From assembly GCF_003672135.1 (NCBI RefSeq), contig NC_039507.1, positions 14,190,278 through 14,254,277 of the forward strand: a DNA stretch of 64,000 bases, in the 5' to 3' direction. Made by a program: the position numbers and the translations under genes. The notes under the pieces were generated by a model. That model ran no database searches, had not been told where the DNA came from, and worked only from the letters and a program-made list of their open reading frames with translations. Shown here in pieces: positions 32,206 through 42,534 of the stretch (its first letter is position 1; every line of letters begins with the position of its first letter). The stretch is from Ooceraea biroi (Eukaryota > Arthropoda > Insecta > Hymenoptera > Formicidae).

Positions 32206-33128
32206 TCAAATAGAGTCATATGTACCGGGTAGACTCTTAGTATCTTTCTGTAGATTAATAGTATGGTCGTGTCTCTTAATGAACACCATCTCTGCCAGCT
32301 CACGCTTTCGCAAATGCGTCTCCTAATGCAAGATGTTAATATTTTGCCAATCAAAACAATGGCCATTCAACGCGCTGTGTCTGCTAACCACTGACCAACA
32401 ATCCCGGCTCTTCCTTATATCGGATCTATGCTCTTTAATACGCTCTTCTAGGTGCCTCTTCGTCTGCCCGATGTAACACGCATTACAGTCTGAACAATTC
32501 TGAATTAATTCTGTATACTACTCCCATTTTTCTGCCTTTCTCAATATAATCCTTACAACGTTTGATGAAACAATCCAATTTATTAGGGACCATGTAAGCA
32601 ACAAAAAGTCCACAACTCTTCAATATTCAATGTTTCACTAATCCCTCGAACATATGGAATAGCAATAAAACTTCTCTTCCTTTCCATATTATTAACCGAG
32701 TTAACACTTCCATTGCTCACACTACTCCCATACCTAATATCATGTAATCTTCTTGCAATGCGTCTTTGGATGAAATCATGTGGATAAAAATTATTGGTCA
32801 GGATTGTTCTAACGATATTAATATTACTTTCATGGAATCTACTATCCGACAACAACACTGCTCTGTCAACCAGGCTATTCACAACACTAGCCTTATGCAT
32901 CATAGGGTTACCACCTAGAAAATTGATATAACGGCCAGAAGACGTTGGTTTCTGGTACCAATTAGTAATCAACTTTCCATCATTACGGATGACTGTCGTA
33001 TCCAGAAAATTCAGAGACTCACCACACTCTACCTGCAAAGTAAACTTTAATCTAGGATGGTAATTATTGAAAACCGTTAAAGTGTCTTTTATCTTTTCCG
33101 TCGGTAAAACCATAAAAATATCATCGAT
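32206..33128 (-). pseudogene. Penelope RT (C-terminal) plus GIY-YIG endonuclease
   Basis: Read leftward from 33128: IDDIFMVLPTEKI (remains of the catalytic YxDD), HPRLKFTLQVE, LNFLDTTVIRNDG, NWYQKPTSSGRYINF, LVDRAVLLSD, then after a frame change VYRI...NCSDCNACYIGQTKRHLEER, the GIY-YIG nuclease with its CxxC-type insertion, and a tail SVVSRHSALNGHCFDW...MVFIKRHDHTINLQ. A stop follows NINILH, and the frame ends in TGA at 32206. RT fingers and palm before YxDD are missing. It is the 3' half of a dead element. Confidence 0.88.
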
Positions 33129-33139
33129 GGGTAATTATT

Positions 33140-34075
33140 TACCCTTGGTCACCCTCCACCAATGACCCTGACCTTGACATATGTTGTCAAGGTCACCCTC
33201 CTGAGTGACCTTCAAGAGGTTTTAGCCGTCGCTTGTTGTGCGTTAAAAAGTTATTAACAAAATACGTTCAGTAGTTTTGTATGGATTTCCGACTTTTCAC
33301 ACGAAGTAAGGACTTGAATTTGACATATATTACAATGGTCACTTCCTCGAGTAGCACACAGAAGGTTTCACCCGTCGCTCATTGTTTGTTAAGAAGTTAT
33401 TAACAAAAGAAGAACAAAGTAAGAAAGAAAAATAATAAATATTTCAGATTCATATACTTTATTCAGCAATATTATTATTAATAGGATAAATTTGCAGAAA
33501 CTCAACTTAACCTAACCTAACCTAACCTTGGCGGGGGATTAGCGAAGTATATGTATTCTGGGCTCCAGTTTCGGAAAATAGAACCGGATTAGGTTAGGTT
33601 AGGTTAGGTTAAAGCAGAGAATACTTTGTATTTAACTTTTTGTGCTGTTGGTTAAAGTGAAGAATACTTCGTACTTATATTAAAAGAAACTATTCTATAT
33701 ATTAACGATTCACTGCTTTAATGACTTTCCTACCTTCGGTCATATACATATTCGTTGTTTATGTCTTTTAATATTCAAAATAACTACTATATTATAAATA
33801 ACTACTATATATATACCCAGCATATACTTTTCAAATTTATTAAATCGTTGCAAATCTTTGAATATGCTGGGAAAGTGTATGTTTCGACATATGTAGATCT
33901 CCATATATTACGTCTTAACTACTAATTTTAACTCGCACATTTTTCAAATTTCTTTTGTTTATAACTTTTTAACGAATAACGACCGACGGCTGAAACCTCT
34001 TGAAGGTCACTCAGGAGGGTGACCTTGACAACATATGTCAAGGTCAAGGTCATTCGAGGTTGCTCCGTTAATTTA
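33140..34075. mobile_element. GACCTTGACATAT foldback family, copy A, with TTAGG motifs
   Basis: Left arm 33146-33260 (GACCTTGACATATGTTGTCA...GTTAAAAAGTTATTAAC) pairs with right arm 33950-34060 (GTTTATAACTTTTTAACG...TGACAACATATGTCAAGG). The right terminus GAGGTTGCTCCGT matches the ACGGAGCAACCTC at 30399. The interior 33530-33790 is an inverted copy of 35600-35880 in copy B. No gene. Confidence 0.7.
33505..33612. repeat. Interstitial TTAGG telomere-type motifs, opposed
   Basis: (CCTAA)4-like CTTAACCTAACCTAACCTAA at 33505-33528 faces (TTAGG)4-like ATTAGGTTAGGTTAGGTTAG at 33589-33612 across a ~60-bp spacer. TTAGG is the usual insect telomere repeat. Confidence 0.8.
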
Positions 34076-34079
34076 AATA

Positions 34080-35305
34080 ATTACCATACAAAATTTATAT
34101 ATTATGTTAGTATTAATTAATTAATACTAATATATTAACTAATAATGTATTCTGATATATTTTTAAATCTTATGATATAAAAATAAATCGTATGTATGTA
34201 TTTACTCAATATTAAAATAAACTATAAGAAAATATGAACAAAAATATTCCTATTCTTGCAATTTTTCAATATTACTGGCATATCGCAATCCGATTAGGCT
34301 AGTATAATCGTATAATATTTTTTTATTTAGAGAAATGTGCTAATAGTTTTCTAGAAAAATGATCTCCGAGTATGTGTATAAGTGATGATTATCTTCCTTA
34401 ACATCATTTTCTTGATCGCTTTAGATGAGATAATTGAATGATGTTAATTTTCTTACTATTCTCAAACATTCATGGATTCAGTTGGAAGAAATAAATCTTG
34501 ATACCGAACGTATTTTATGCGACATGCTTTATCCTCTTATGCGATAATATCGCGTTACCTATTTGATTGCGTCCATGTAAAAGCGCCCCGAAATCTCTTG
34601 CCACAAATTCTTGAATTATTTCAAATAGTTACGCAAGAAGATCGCGTCCACTTTGTCCATTTGCATTATCATCGATGTGCTTGCAAAATGTATCGTGCTG
34701 ATTACCATCATGAAACTGCTTATACAATTAACAATATAATTCGCAAACAGTACATGTTTGCTTTTACATTGCCGTTATTTACATCATTGTTATTTGTGTT
34801 CCTTATTAAACACTCATGTCACATATTTCATTATTAGCCATTGCAATTAAGTTTTTGACTCCCAGAAGCGCACTTTTTCTCTCTGCCACATTACTGATAA
34901 ATTGTCCAATGCCAAAGATTATTATAATAAAAAGAGAGGAAAGCAAAATAATAAAAAAAAACTTCTAAGAAAGAAAACCAATTATAGCTCCTAAAAATGA
35001 CAAATGAGTAATTAATTTAGTAAAGTGTGTATTCGCTAAACTCAAAATTTTAATAAAAAATTTTAATCAATAACTATAGAAATTACTTCGTCAGTGAAAT
35101 CATTAAAATTGCTCATATTTTAGTGATTCATCGATCACAATCTGGCAATCATCTCGATGTTCAGATGTTCAGATAATCGTATGAGACATTATAAAACTTT
35201 CTAACTTTTAAGAAACTGCGCGCCAATGGGATTTGTTAGACTTTTTAAAACACAGTTATTATTCTTTTTCTGCCAGAAAGCAATCCCACTAAATTAGAAT
35301 CAATA
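34080..35305. other. AT-rich DNA, no convincing gene
   Basis: A 106-codon frame at 34517-34837 has no family I recognise and no splice-site support. AATTAATTAATACTA near 34110-34135 is simple sequence. Otherwise nothing. Confidence 0.35.
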
Positions 35306-35787
35306 TAAATCTAGGTAAATCTACCGATTAGCGAACCCACTTCCTATCACCTTGTCCTTGACATATATTATAGAGGTCACCCTCCTGAGTAACATTGTGC
35401 AAGTTTTAACCGTCGGTCGTTGTTTACTAAAAAGTTATTAACAAAAGAAGTTTAATGATTTTGCACGAATTTTCAGCTGTCTACGCGAACCAAGAACATA
35501 ATATTGACATATATTACAAAGGTCACCTTCCCGAATAACCCGCACTAGGTTTTAGTCGTCGATCGTTGTTTATAAATAAGTTATTAACAAAAGAAAGTTT
35601 GCAAATATAGTAGTTATTTTGAATATTGAAAGATATAAAAGACGAATATGTATATGAACGAAGGAAGGAAAGTCATTTAAAGCAGTGAATCGTTAATATA
35701 TAGAATAGTTTCTTTTAATATAAGTACGAAGTATTCTTCACTTTAACCAAAAGCATAAACAGTTAAATACAAAGTATTCTCTGCTTT

Positions 35788-35829
35788 AACCTAACCTAAA
35801 CTAACCTAACCTAACCTGGTTAGGTTATA
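35788..35829. repeat. Interstitial CCTAA/TTAGG motif
   Basis: AACCTAACCTAAACTAACCT followed by AACCTAACCTGG and then TTAGG, the same motif type as in copy A. Confidence 0.8.
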
Positions 35830-35901
35830 TTTTCCGAAACTGGAGCCTCGGACAGCTCGTTTTCAGCCCACTTCGCGGGAGGGCGGGGGGCAGGGGCTTC
35901 G

Positions 35902-35993
35902 CCCCCCCCCCCGCCGGAATCCATGCTGTGTACCAGGTGATCACAATCTGTACGGTAAAATCTGTTACACTGGTTCTGGGGGGGGGGGGGGGG
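35902..35993. other. C11 and G16 homopolymer pair (G-quadruplex candidate)
   Basis: A run of 11 C at 35902-35912 and a run of 16 G at 35978-35993 face each other in the hairpin loop of copy B, next to CAGGGGCTTCGCC and GGCGAAGCCTCTGC. A run of 16 G can form a G-quadruplex on the plus strand. Confidence 0.6.
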
Positions 35994-36300
35994 CGAAGCC
36001 TCTGCTCCCCGTTCTCCCGCGAAGCGGGCTGAAACCGAGCGTATGTGTCCGGGGCTCCAGTTTCGGAAAATATAACCTTTTGCTTGTTGTAGACGGCTGA
36101 AAATTCGTGCAAAATCATTAAACTTCTTTTGTTAATAATTTTTAGTAAACAACGACCGACGGCTAAAACCTTTTGAAAGTCACTCAGGAGGGTGACCTCT
36201 ATAATATATGTCAAGGACAAGGTGATAGGAGGTGGGTTCGCTAATCGGTAGATTTACCTATATCTATATGAATAACTTATATTCACTGCGAAAAATGTTA

Positions 36301-36378
36301 CCCTAGCCAGGGTTCGAACCTGGAACCTCCCTCATGCCGTGCGGGCATCTTACCAATTCACCACATGCCTCGGTGGTC
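36301..36378 (-). repeat. tRNA-derived SINE head
   Basis: On the minus strand the A box TGGTGAATTGG fits the Pol III consensus and the B box GGTTCGAACCC is perfect; the T arm CCAGG-TTCGAAC-CCTGG folds exactly. The anticodon arm and acceptor stem do not, so this is not a functional tRNA. It lies about 240 bp before the spondin exon. Confidence 0.6.
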
Positions 36379-36615
36379 AAATTGGTAAGAGTTTTACATT
36401 TTTTCATGTGTTGTTTGAAAAACTGCCAGATATAATGCACGCGCGTGTTAAATGTCTTATTTGCACACGTCGAGATGTTGGCGCATTTTGAATATGAAAC
36501 ATGCATGCATTTGTAGAAAATGGATCGCAATATCATGTGCGTAAAACAAAATACAATAATAATGTTCAGCATGATTGTAAGTTTTATCATATCCTTTTTC
36601 ATTGTGTGTCCTCAG

Positions 36616-36853
36616 ATGTTTCATGGCACGTGGCACTGGTGGTCAGTACTCTTACTGCTCCTGTTGGCCACGCGACTCCTCTCTGTCTATAGTCAATGTG
36701 GATCATATACTCGACAAGAGCGGCAAGAAAACCAAGACGAGCAAAGCAAACTAGCACTTTACAAAGTCAGTTTAAGGACCTACTGGTCAAGAGCGCGATT
36801 TCCGCGACATTATCCAGAATGGAAGCCTCCTGCACAATTTGGCAAATTATTCG
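36616..36853 (+). CDS. Spondin-domain secreted protein, coding exon A
   Basis: A strong acceptor (TTTTTCATTGTGTGTCCTCAG) sits directly before ATG at 36616, so translation probably starts at the first base of this exon and an untranslated exon lies upstream. MFHGTWHWWSVLLLLLLATR starts a signal peptide; cleavage is likely before QCGSY. Then LALYKVSLRTYWSRARFPRH and YPEWKPPAQFGKLFG match the start of spondin_N (usual pattern Y-x-V-x-W...FP-x-x-YP). Donor TCG|GTAAGTG at 36853 leaves phase 1. The lack of a reelin domain before spondin_N points to M-spondin or spondin-2 (mindin) rather than F-spondin. The family works as extracellular-matrix proteins. Confidence 0.82.
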
Positions 36854-36859
36854 GTAAGT

Positions 36860-37133
36860 GATTCGTGTGTTTAATGAACATTCATTAGTTGCATAAGAAA
36901 CGTGCAATTTGTTAAATAACTTCAATCTTAATATATTCATTACTAGCGTGCGTGGTTGGAAAAACCATATACTATAGCCTATTTTATATTTTCTTTATTT
37001 CTAGTATTGAAAAGATAGACTTTTTTTATTTTTATGCAAGTAAAATAAAAAAGTTGCTATCGCATGTATATAACATTGGCTCGACACATTATCTGACTCG
37101 TTACATACACGTATACATGTATACGTATACACA
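36860..37133. other. Intronic AT-rich DNA
   Basis: No feature seen. Confidence 0.35.
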
Positions 37134-38430
37134 TATAGGGTCTCATTACAATCTTTTCATGCAATTATGTTCTGAACTATTCGTTCTTCGAAAACATTTT
37201 TCAAATAGAACTTATTCTGTTTCGAGGGGGACATTTTATTATGGACACAAGTCTTGTTTAGGTGCCTTCGAGATTTCAAGGTAACCTTAATGTTTTTTTA
37301 TGGAATTATATGTTTTCATTTAACTAGACGTGCAGCCAATTCCGAGACGAATTCATTGACCTATAATATGTTGTTCTTCTAAGATCTTTCAAGATCACTT
37401 AAATCGTTTAAATCACTTAACATCGTTTAAATTCTCCTTTCTAAATGTTTTCCTAAACATTCAGAAAATCTTCCTTATTTTCTGTATTCGAAAGGACGAC
37501 ATTGGACATCAATACAATGATTTATTTTGTCCCTGAATTTCTATGAAGTTCTACTTCCTCGAAAGTTGCCCTAGTAATTTGTTGACAGGCATCCATAATC
37601 CAAGCTTTCATATTATCATATTATAGGAGTAATGGTTTCTTCTTGGTAAATTTATCTTTTACAAAATTTCCATAAAAAAAGTCTAGAGGCGTTAAATACC
37701 TTAATGGAAAATGTATCCTACTTTCAACTAGGAAACATGTTCAATGTTTGTCGAACTCTGCATTATGAGCAGGAGCTCATCATGCTGAAACCACATCCGT
37801 ACTCTTGTGGCGAATAGAACATCTTCTAAAAGCTTTTGAAGTTCATTTGAAAGAAATTTAGCATTGCAGCAGGCTCCAGTCAGTGTACTATTAAACAAAT
37901 GTGGGCCCACTAGTGACTATCTACAATAGCACATCAAACATTTAACTACTACTGACGCTGACGTTCAACTGCTCAGTGCCAATGTGGATTCTCATTCAAT
38001 AGCCAATAGATGTTATGCCGATTCACTTCTCCACTGTTTTTGAAAATAGCTTCGTCAGAAAATAGCACATAAGAAAAAATGAAAGGTTCATAATATTTTC
38101 TGCAGTGACAAAACCGCAGTCTGGCAGTATAATCGGCATCAGTTAATGTTTGATGAAAAGAAATGTAATACGGGTGAAAGCGATGTCGTCTTAGTATTCT
38201 AGATGCAGTAGATCGTGGTACACTACAATAGTTTTCTATCAGCTTGATGCGAGAATTCACAGTTACTGCTGCGAGCGTTACAATCTCTGAGTCTTATAAA
38301 TATTGCCCATGATGATATTATTGCAAATATCCTTGCCGAACACGAAGTTCACAATTTTAAATCACCACATGACTTGGATGCCGGCGATCTGGAAATCTCT
38401 CATGAGACAATTTTGCAGCTATCCTATAAT
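37134..38430 (-). mobile_element. DUF4817-type DNA transposon relic
   Basis: The left side (37134-37310) is a diverged match to the terminal arm at 1121-1300: AAGTCTTGTTTAGGTGCCTT, CGAGATTTCAAGGTAACCTT and the following T-run correspond in order. The transposase remnant lies at 37565-38425. The right end is not recognisable. Confidence 0.65.
37565..38425 (-). pseudogene. DUF4817/DDE transposase relic
   Basis: Read leftward: ERFPDRRHPSHVVI (DUF4817), VRQGYLQ, TVNSRIKLIENYCSVPRSTA, SRILRRHRFHPYYISFHQTL (second HTH), LRFC, FSYVLFSDEAIFKNSGEVNR (first catalytic Asp), IYWLLNENPHWH, several stops, GPHLFNSTLTGACC, and RVRMWFQHDE (second Asp), after which it decays. Multiple stops and frame changes make it inactive. 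It complements the N-terminal relic at 1672-1998. Confidence 0.85.
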
Positions 38431-39128
38431 TTTAATCCTTTATTAATTTTATTGGAGAACCAAAATCAAATTTAATGCAAAAAGTTAAAAATTAACAAAA
38501 TGGCGATACTCTCTTCAAAGAGAGACATATATTTTTATATCTTCTTCGTTTTTTACTTTGTTTTTATGATAAAAAAATCTTTAGTTTTGAAAATTTATAT
38601 AAAATGTCCGGTAATAATGTGGCTGAAATTTGGATGTTCTTAGAGCGAAATCTTAAAATCAACATATATTACATATATTCTATTTACATATGTTATATAT
38701 ACTGTATACATTAACTAGATATATATAGAAAAATATAAATATGAAATACAATAAAAAAATTAATAAAATAACATTAAGAAAGTTGAAAGTAAGATATAAA
38801 AAGTAATCTCAAATATAGATATAGAATCCCCCCTCCCTCAATAATTTCAACTTTGATACATGTTTTCAAGGCCCTGAGTAACATCCAAAAGATTGTAACC
38901 ATTGCTCGTTGTTTATTAAAACAGTACTAACAATTAAAGATTTATTTAAAGAAAACTTTGGACATAGATTGAAACAAATTAAGATAAATTAAACGAAAAA
39001 ATTAAGATTAGACATAGTTTATATGAGAGTTACTACTTACATTGTACACATGAGATTTACTTCTTTTTACCCAATACTTTTATAAGGAAATAATATTTAT
39101 AATTCTACAGTCCTACGTGAATTTCACA
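38431..39128. other. Intronic AT-rich DNA
   Basis: Mostly A/T. Near 38870-38945 a weak match to the foldback arm (CAAGGCCCTGAGTAAC...CGTTGTTTATTAAAAC). Nothing else. Confidence 0.4.
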
Positions 39129-39136
39129 CATGATTT

Positions 39137-40027
39137 GGGAGCGTACCGTTTGGCCACGTTGATATTGACCACAGTCCCGATTGACCACGTTGACATTGGC
39201 CACGATCTCGATTGACCACACATTGGAAATCAAAAATCAGAACGGGCGTATCCCGTTTGCACACCACACGATTGCACACGTAATATTGCACACGTTGTAT
39301 TGCACACTGTTCTATTGCACACAACACGATTGTATATCGCACGATTGTACACGCACATTGCACGATTGGACACCGCACTATTAAACACTGCACGATTGTT
39401 TAATAAAACTGTATGAACGAAAACTTTTTAATTATCAGTAAATGATTCCGCATAGGTTCAACGAGGTCCGTGCCTTGAACATTCCACGCCAATGGAGGTC
39501 CACCGAGGGCGGGGTAGGGCTCCTGAAGTTTGTTTATATTTTATTTGGCGGGGGTACAGGTGGAAGGTGCTTCGCCGAAGGCGAAGCCCTTCCACTTGCA
39601 TTACCCGCTCCACGCAAACACTGTCAAGTTATCGGTACGATTTTACATAGGTTCAATGACATGAAGTCAAAAACAGACCTCTTTGAACATACGTGCGCTG
39701 GCTCTTATTGAATATCATCGGTTGTAAAGTGGTGTCCAATCGTGCAGTGTCTAATAGTGCGGTGTCCAATCATACAATGTGCGTGTGCAATTGTGCAGTG
39801 GTCCGATCGTGCGGTGTACAATCGTGCTGTGTGCAATAGAATAGTGTGCAATACAACGTGTGCAATATTACGTGTGCAATCGTGCGGTGTGCAATCGTTC
39901 CGTGTGCAAATAAAGGCCACCCGGGACTGTGGTCAATGGGGACCGTGATCAATCGGGACCGTGGTCATTCGGGACTGTGGTCAATCGCAACGTGGTCAAT
40001 ATCAACGTGGCCAAACGGGTGCCACTC
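39137..40027. mobile_element. Palindromic element built of 15-16-bp tandem units
   Basis: CATGATTT is duplicated directly outside (39129-39136 and 40028-40035), an 8-bp target duplication. The outer arm is a 15-16-bp array of GGGACCGTGGTCAATC (39925-40018, mirrored 39155-39225). The inner arm is a 15-bp array of GTGTGCAATCGTGCG (39732-39908, mirrored 39277-39400). The loop 39410-39720 has a GCTTCGCCGAAGGCGAAGC hairpin and no gene. An 8-bp duplication would fit hAT or P-type mobilisation. Confidence 0.8.
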
Positions 40028-40332
40028 CATGATTTAATTTGTATACACATATATATGCATGTACGCACGTACATACGCACACATACACACAATTGAAAAA
40101 TGTAAATAGATATTATCATCTTATATGTAAACAATGAGTTTTTGGAGATCATTAACGCATTATTACTAAATAAACTAACATTGTAGTAACTGCTGACATG
40201 GATATTTTGGACTCACTCAGTGAACATAACTCTAATATATTCTTTCAAACTAATTAAGAGGAAGCTGAAGTGGCTAGCGAACTCCTTCGCGTCGTCTGTA
40301 TTACCAATGGAATGAATGAGTTTTTTTTAATC

Positions 40333-41262
40333 AAGCGACGCGGTCGCGACGCCAAGTACATAAAGAACAAGGTTCCGAGCAATGAGAGCCACTGCATAGA
40401 CGTCGCGCGCTACCAAGTAGCTTATCCGGAATTACACGTCACATTCATGTCAAATAAACTTTTGATTACAATATCTCAGGAACTAAAGACGTAATGAAAA
40501 ATCTAACGATACTTTTATAACATAATGTGGATGCAAGCTTTTGATTGCGACCACTTCGAAAAAAATTGGTGCACTCCATCCTCAGATATCGTAATCGTAT
40601 GCAACACTTGTGACGTTTCATTTTTCTTCTCCAGTCCACATTTTGTTCAGACTCACGTACGTACGCCCGCACGCACACAAGCAAAGCGAGTTTGTCCCTA
40701 AAGGCGCGTTCACATACGTATGATAGGTTCACGTCGCCGGACGGCGACGGCGACGACGTTGCACCACGTCGCCGGACGGCGACGGCGAAGACGTTGCACC
40801 ACGTCGCCGGACGGCGACGGCGAAGACGTTGCACCACGTCGCCGAACGGCGACGGGGACGACGTTGCACCACGTCGCCGACCGGCGACGGCGAAGACGTT
40901 GCACCACGTCGTCGGACGGCGACGGCGAAGTCGTTGCACCACGTCGCCGGAAGGCGACGGCGAAGACGTTGCACTACGTCGCCGAACGGCGACGGAGACG
41001 ACGTTGCACCACGTCGCCGACCGGCGACGGCGAAGACGTTGCACCACGTCGCCGGACGGCGACGGCGAAGACGTTGCACCACGTCGCCGGACGGCGACGG
41101 CGAAGACGTTGCACTACGTCGCCGGACGGCGACGGGGACGACGTTGCACCACGTCGCTTGACGGCGACGGCGAAGTCGTTGCACCACGTCGCCGGACGGC
41201 GACGGGGACGACGTTGCACGACAATATTCAATCCAATAAGTTCATTCAAGCGACGCGGTAGC
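40333..41262. repeat. GACGCGGTAGC repeat family, copy 3
   Basis: TCAAGCGACGCGGTCGCGAC starts it; the ordered family motifs follow to AGCGAGTTTGTCCCTAAAGG, then the minisatellite, then TTCAATCCAATAAG and a second GCGACGCGGTAGC at 41249. The minisatellite thus occupies the position of the ACG array in copy 2. Confidence 0.7.
40728..41222. repeat. 35-bp GC-rich minisatellite, ~14 copies
   Basis: The unit ACGTCGCCGGACGGCGACGG followed by CGAAGACGTTGCACC repeats every 35 bp with few changes (GAAG/GACG/GGACG variants). Because 35 is not a multiple of 3 and the unit lacks stop codons on both strands, all six frames stay open and look like arginine- and threonine-rich proteins. These are artefacts. 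The CGTCGCCGGACGGCGACG core is itself a hairpin. Confidence 0.92.
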
Positions 41263-41279
41263 GAACAAAACAAAATTAT

Positions 41280-41379
41280 CGTTATACAACACTTGTATCC
41301 GCAATATCCATAAAAAATAAAAAACTCTTTTAGAGATAACTAACAGACTGATATCTCTCTTCCTTTCTCATTCTCCATT
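41280..41379. other. Short spacer
   Basis: No feature. Confidence 0.3.
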
Positions 41380-41621
41380 TATGCCCGGTTTCTTCATACC
41401 TCTCAATAGCTATCTTCCAGATAGCTAAAAATTTATTTCTTCATTGAAACCTCTGATTACGTATTTAACGGATAGCTATTCTTCATACTACTCACTTTTG
41501 ACACAAAGTGTCTAGAATGTTATTATAAATTACCATATTCTGTCAGGTTACAAAGGTGAAGAAAACTGATTCTACGAGATATCTTTTGGATAAAGTTATC
41601 GAGAGGTGAAGAAATTGGGCC
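41380..41621. mobile_element. MITE with GCCCGGTTTCTTCATACCTC ends
   Basis: GCCCGGTTTCTTCATACCTCTC (written as one 22-base end) is mirrored by GAGAGGTGAAGAAATTGGGC; GATAGCTAT...ATAACTTTATC blocks inside also pair. No gene. Confidence 0.65.
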
Positions 41622-41855
41622 TTAGTATATTATGTATCGGATACAGTATTGCAGCATTAATGCAAACCGGTAAGATAGTATAAGATAAAAATACATCAAT
41701 AATACTACTACATTTTTGTTAAAAGATAATTACAAAAGGCAATGAGATCATTAAAAAAAACTTTATAAAGGTGAAAAAAGTACTCTAAGTACATAAAAAA
41801 TCTCACCTTGTACACAACAAAAAGTTTAAAATGCTATTTATAAAAATCAAAACTA

Positions 41856-42035
41856 CACTGAGAAAAATTTTTCATCGGATAAACCGATTAAATAGTTTTC
41901 CGATTGTTAATTTTGTTTTCCGATTACCTTCATCGGATATGTCCGATCATTTTCCTTTGTCTTTTATGTACTTTAATCAGATATATCCGTTTGTTACTAT
42001 GTAATCGGTTTATCCGATGAAAATTTTTCTCTGTG
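41856..42035. mobile_element. TA-flanked MITE nested in copy 2
   Basis: CACTGAGAAAAATTTTTCAT...AAACCGATTA at the left, TAATCGGTTTATCC...TTTTTCTCTGTG at the right, TA on both sides. The uninterrupted relatives read AAAACTAAATATGAAATC, so the TA is a true duplication. Confidence 0.85.
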
Positions 42036-42534
42036 TAAATATGAAATCAATAGTTAACTAGCCAAGTACCTCGAAGCAATTCAGTTTGAGTATTTTATCC
42101 AAATGTTTTCCATGCATACTCTCTTATCACATGACGACATTGAAGTACTTGGTGTGCCCGGATCGCATTAAAACATGTTGTCCTACCTATAATCTGTACT
42201 TTACATGTAAATTATGTGTATCGACTAAGTAATGAAAAGAGATATTTATAATCACTTTCTTAGTCTGCAAAACTGTAAATGTGTTCATTTTATTTCTAAC
42301 TAACAAGATTTGTGAGTCATTATTGAAAATCAAGATACAAAATACAGTACAAATCAAGATGCTGTACAAATTTATAAGAATTTTAAAAGATATTTAGAAG
42401 AAGACATGGGCACGCCAAGTACTTCAATGTCGTCATGTGATAAGAGAGTATGCATGGAAAACATTTGGATAAAATACTCAAACTGAATTGCTTCGAGGTA
42501 CTTGGCTAGTTAACTATTGATTTCATATTTAGTT

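Larger units (their letters stand above)
31876..33130 (-). mobile_element. Penelope-like element, 5' truncated, minus strand
   Basis: It encodes the C-terminal half of a Penelope RT followed by a GIY-YIG endonuclease. Beyond the ORF, toward 31876, lies the terminal block ACACGACGTTTCGACC...GGGTCCTTATCAAGTG shared with other copies. It is cut off at 33130, right at the YxDD motif, where the GACCTTGACATAT foldback begins. Confidence 0.85.
35310..36262. mobile_element. GACCTTGACATAT foldback family, copy B
   Basis: Arms 35310-35470 (TAGGTAAATCTACCGATTAG...GAAGTTTAATGATTTTGCAC) and about 36085-36262 are inverted copies. A second pair lies inside: TTTTCCGAAACTGGAGCC...TTCAGCCCACTTCGCGGGAG (35825-35885) against its complement at 36000-36070. 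The middle carries TTAGG-type motifs and C and G homopolymer runs. No gene. Confidence 0.8.

Noticed and set aside
34517..34837. 106-codon ORF as a host gene
   Set aside because: No recognisable motif, no splice signals and no neighbour context; composition fits chance in this region.
36301..36378. Functional tRNA gene
   Set aside because: T arm and A/B boxes are good but the anticodon arm and acceptor stem do not fold, so a SINE head is preferred.
39277..39908. CRISPR-like array of short repeats
   Set aside because: Units are contiguous 15-bp tandem repeats without spacers, mirrored in a palindrome, in an animal genome.
40466..41313. Overlapping long ORFs in all six frames
   Set aside because: All are products of a 35-bp stop-free minisatellite.
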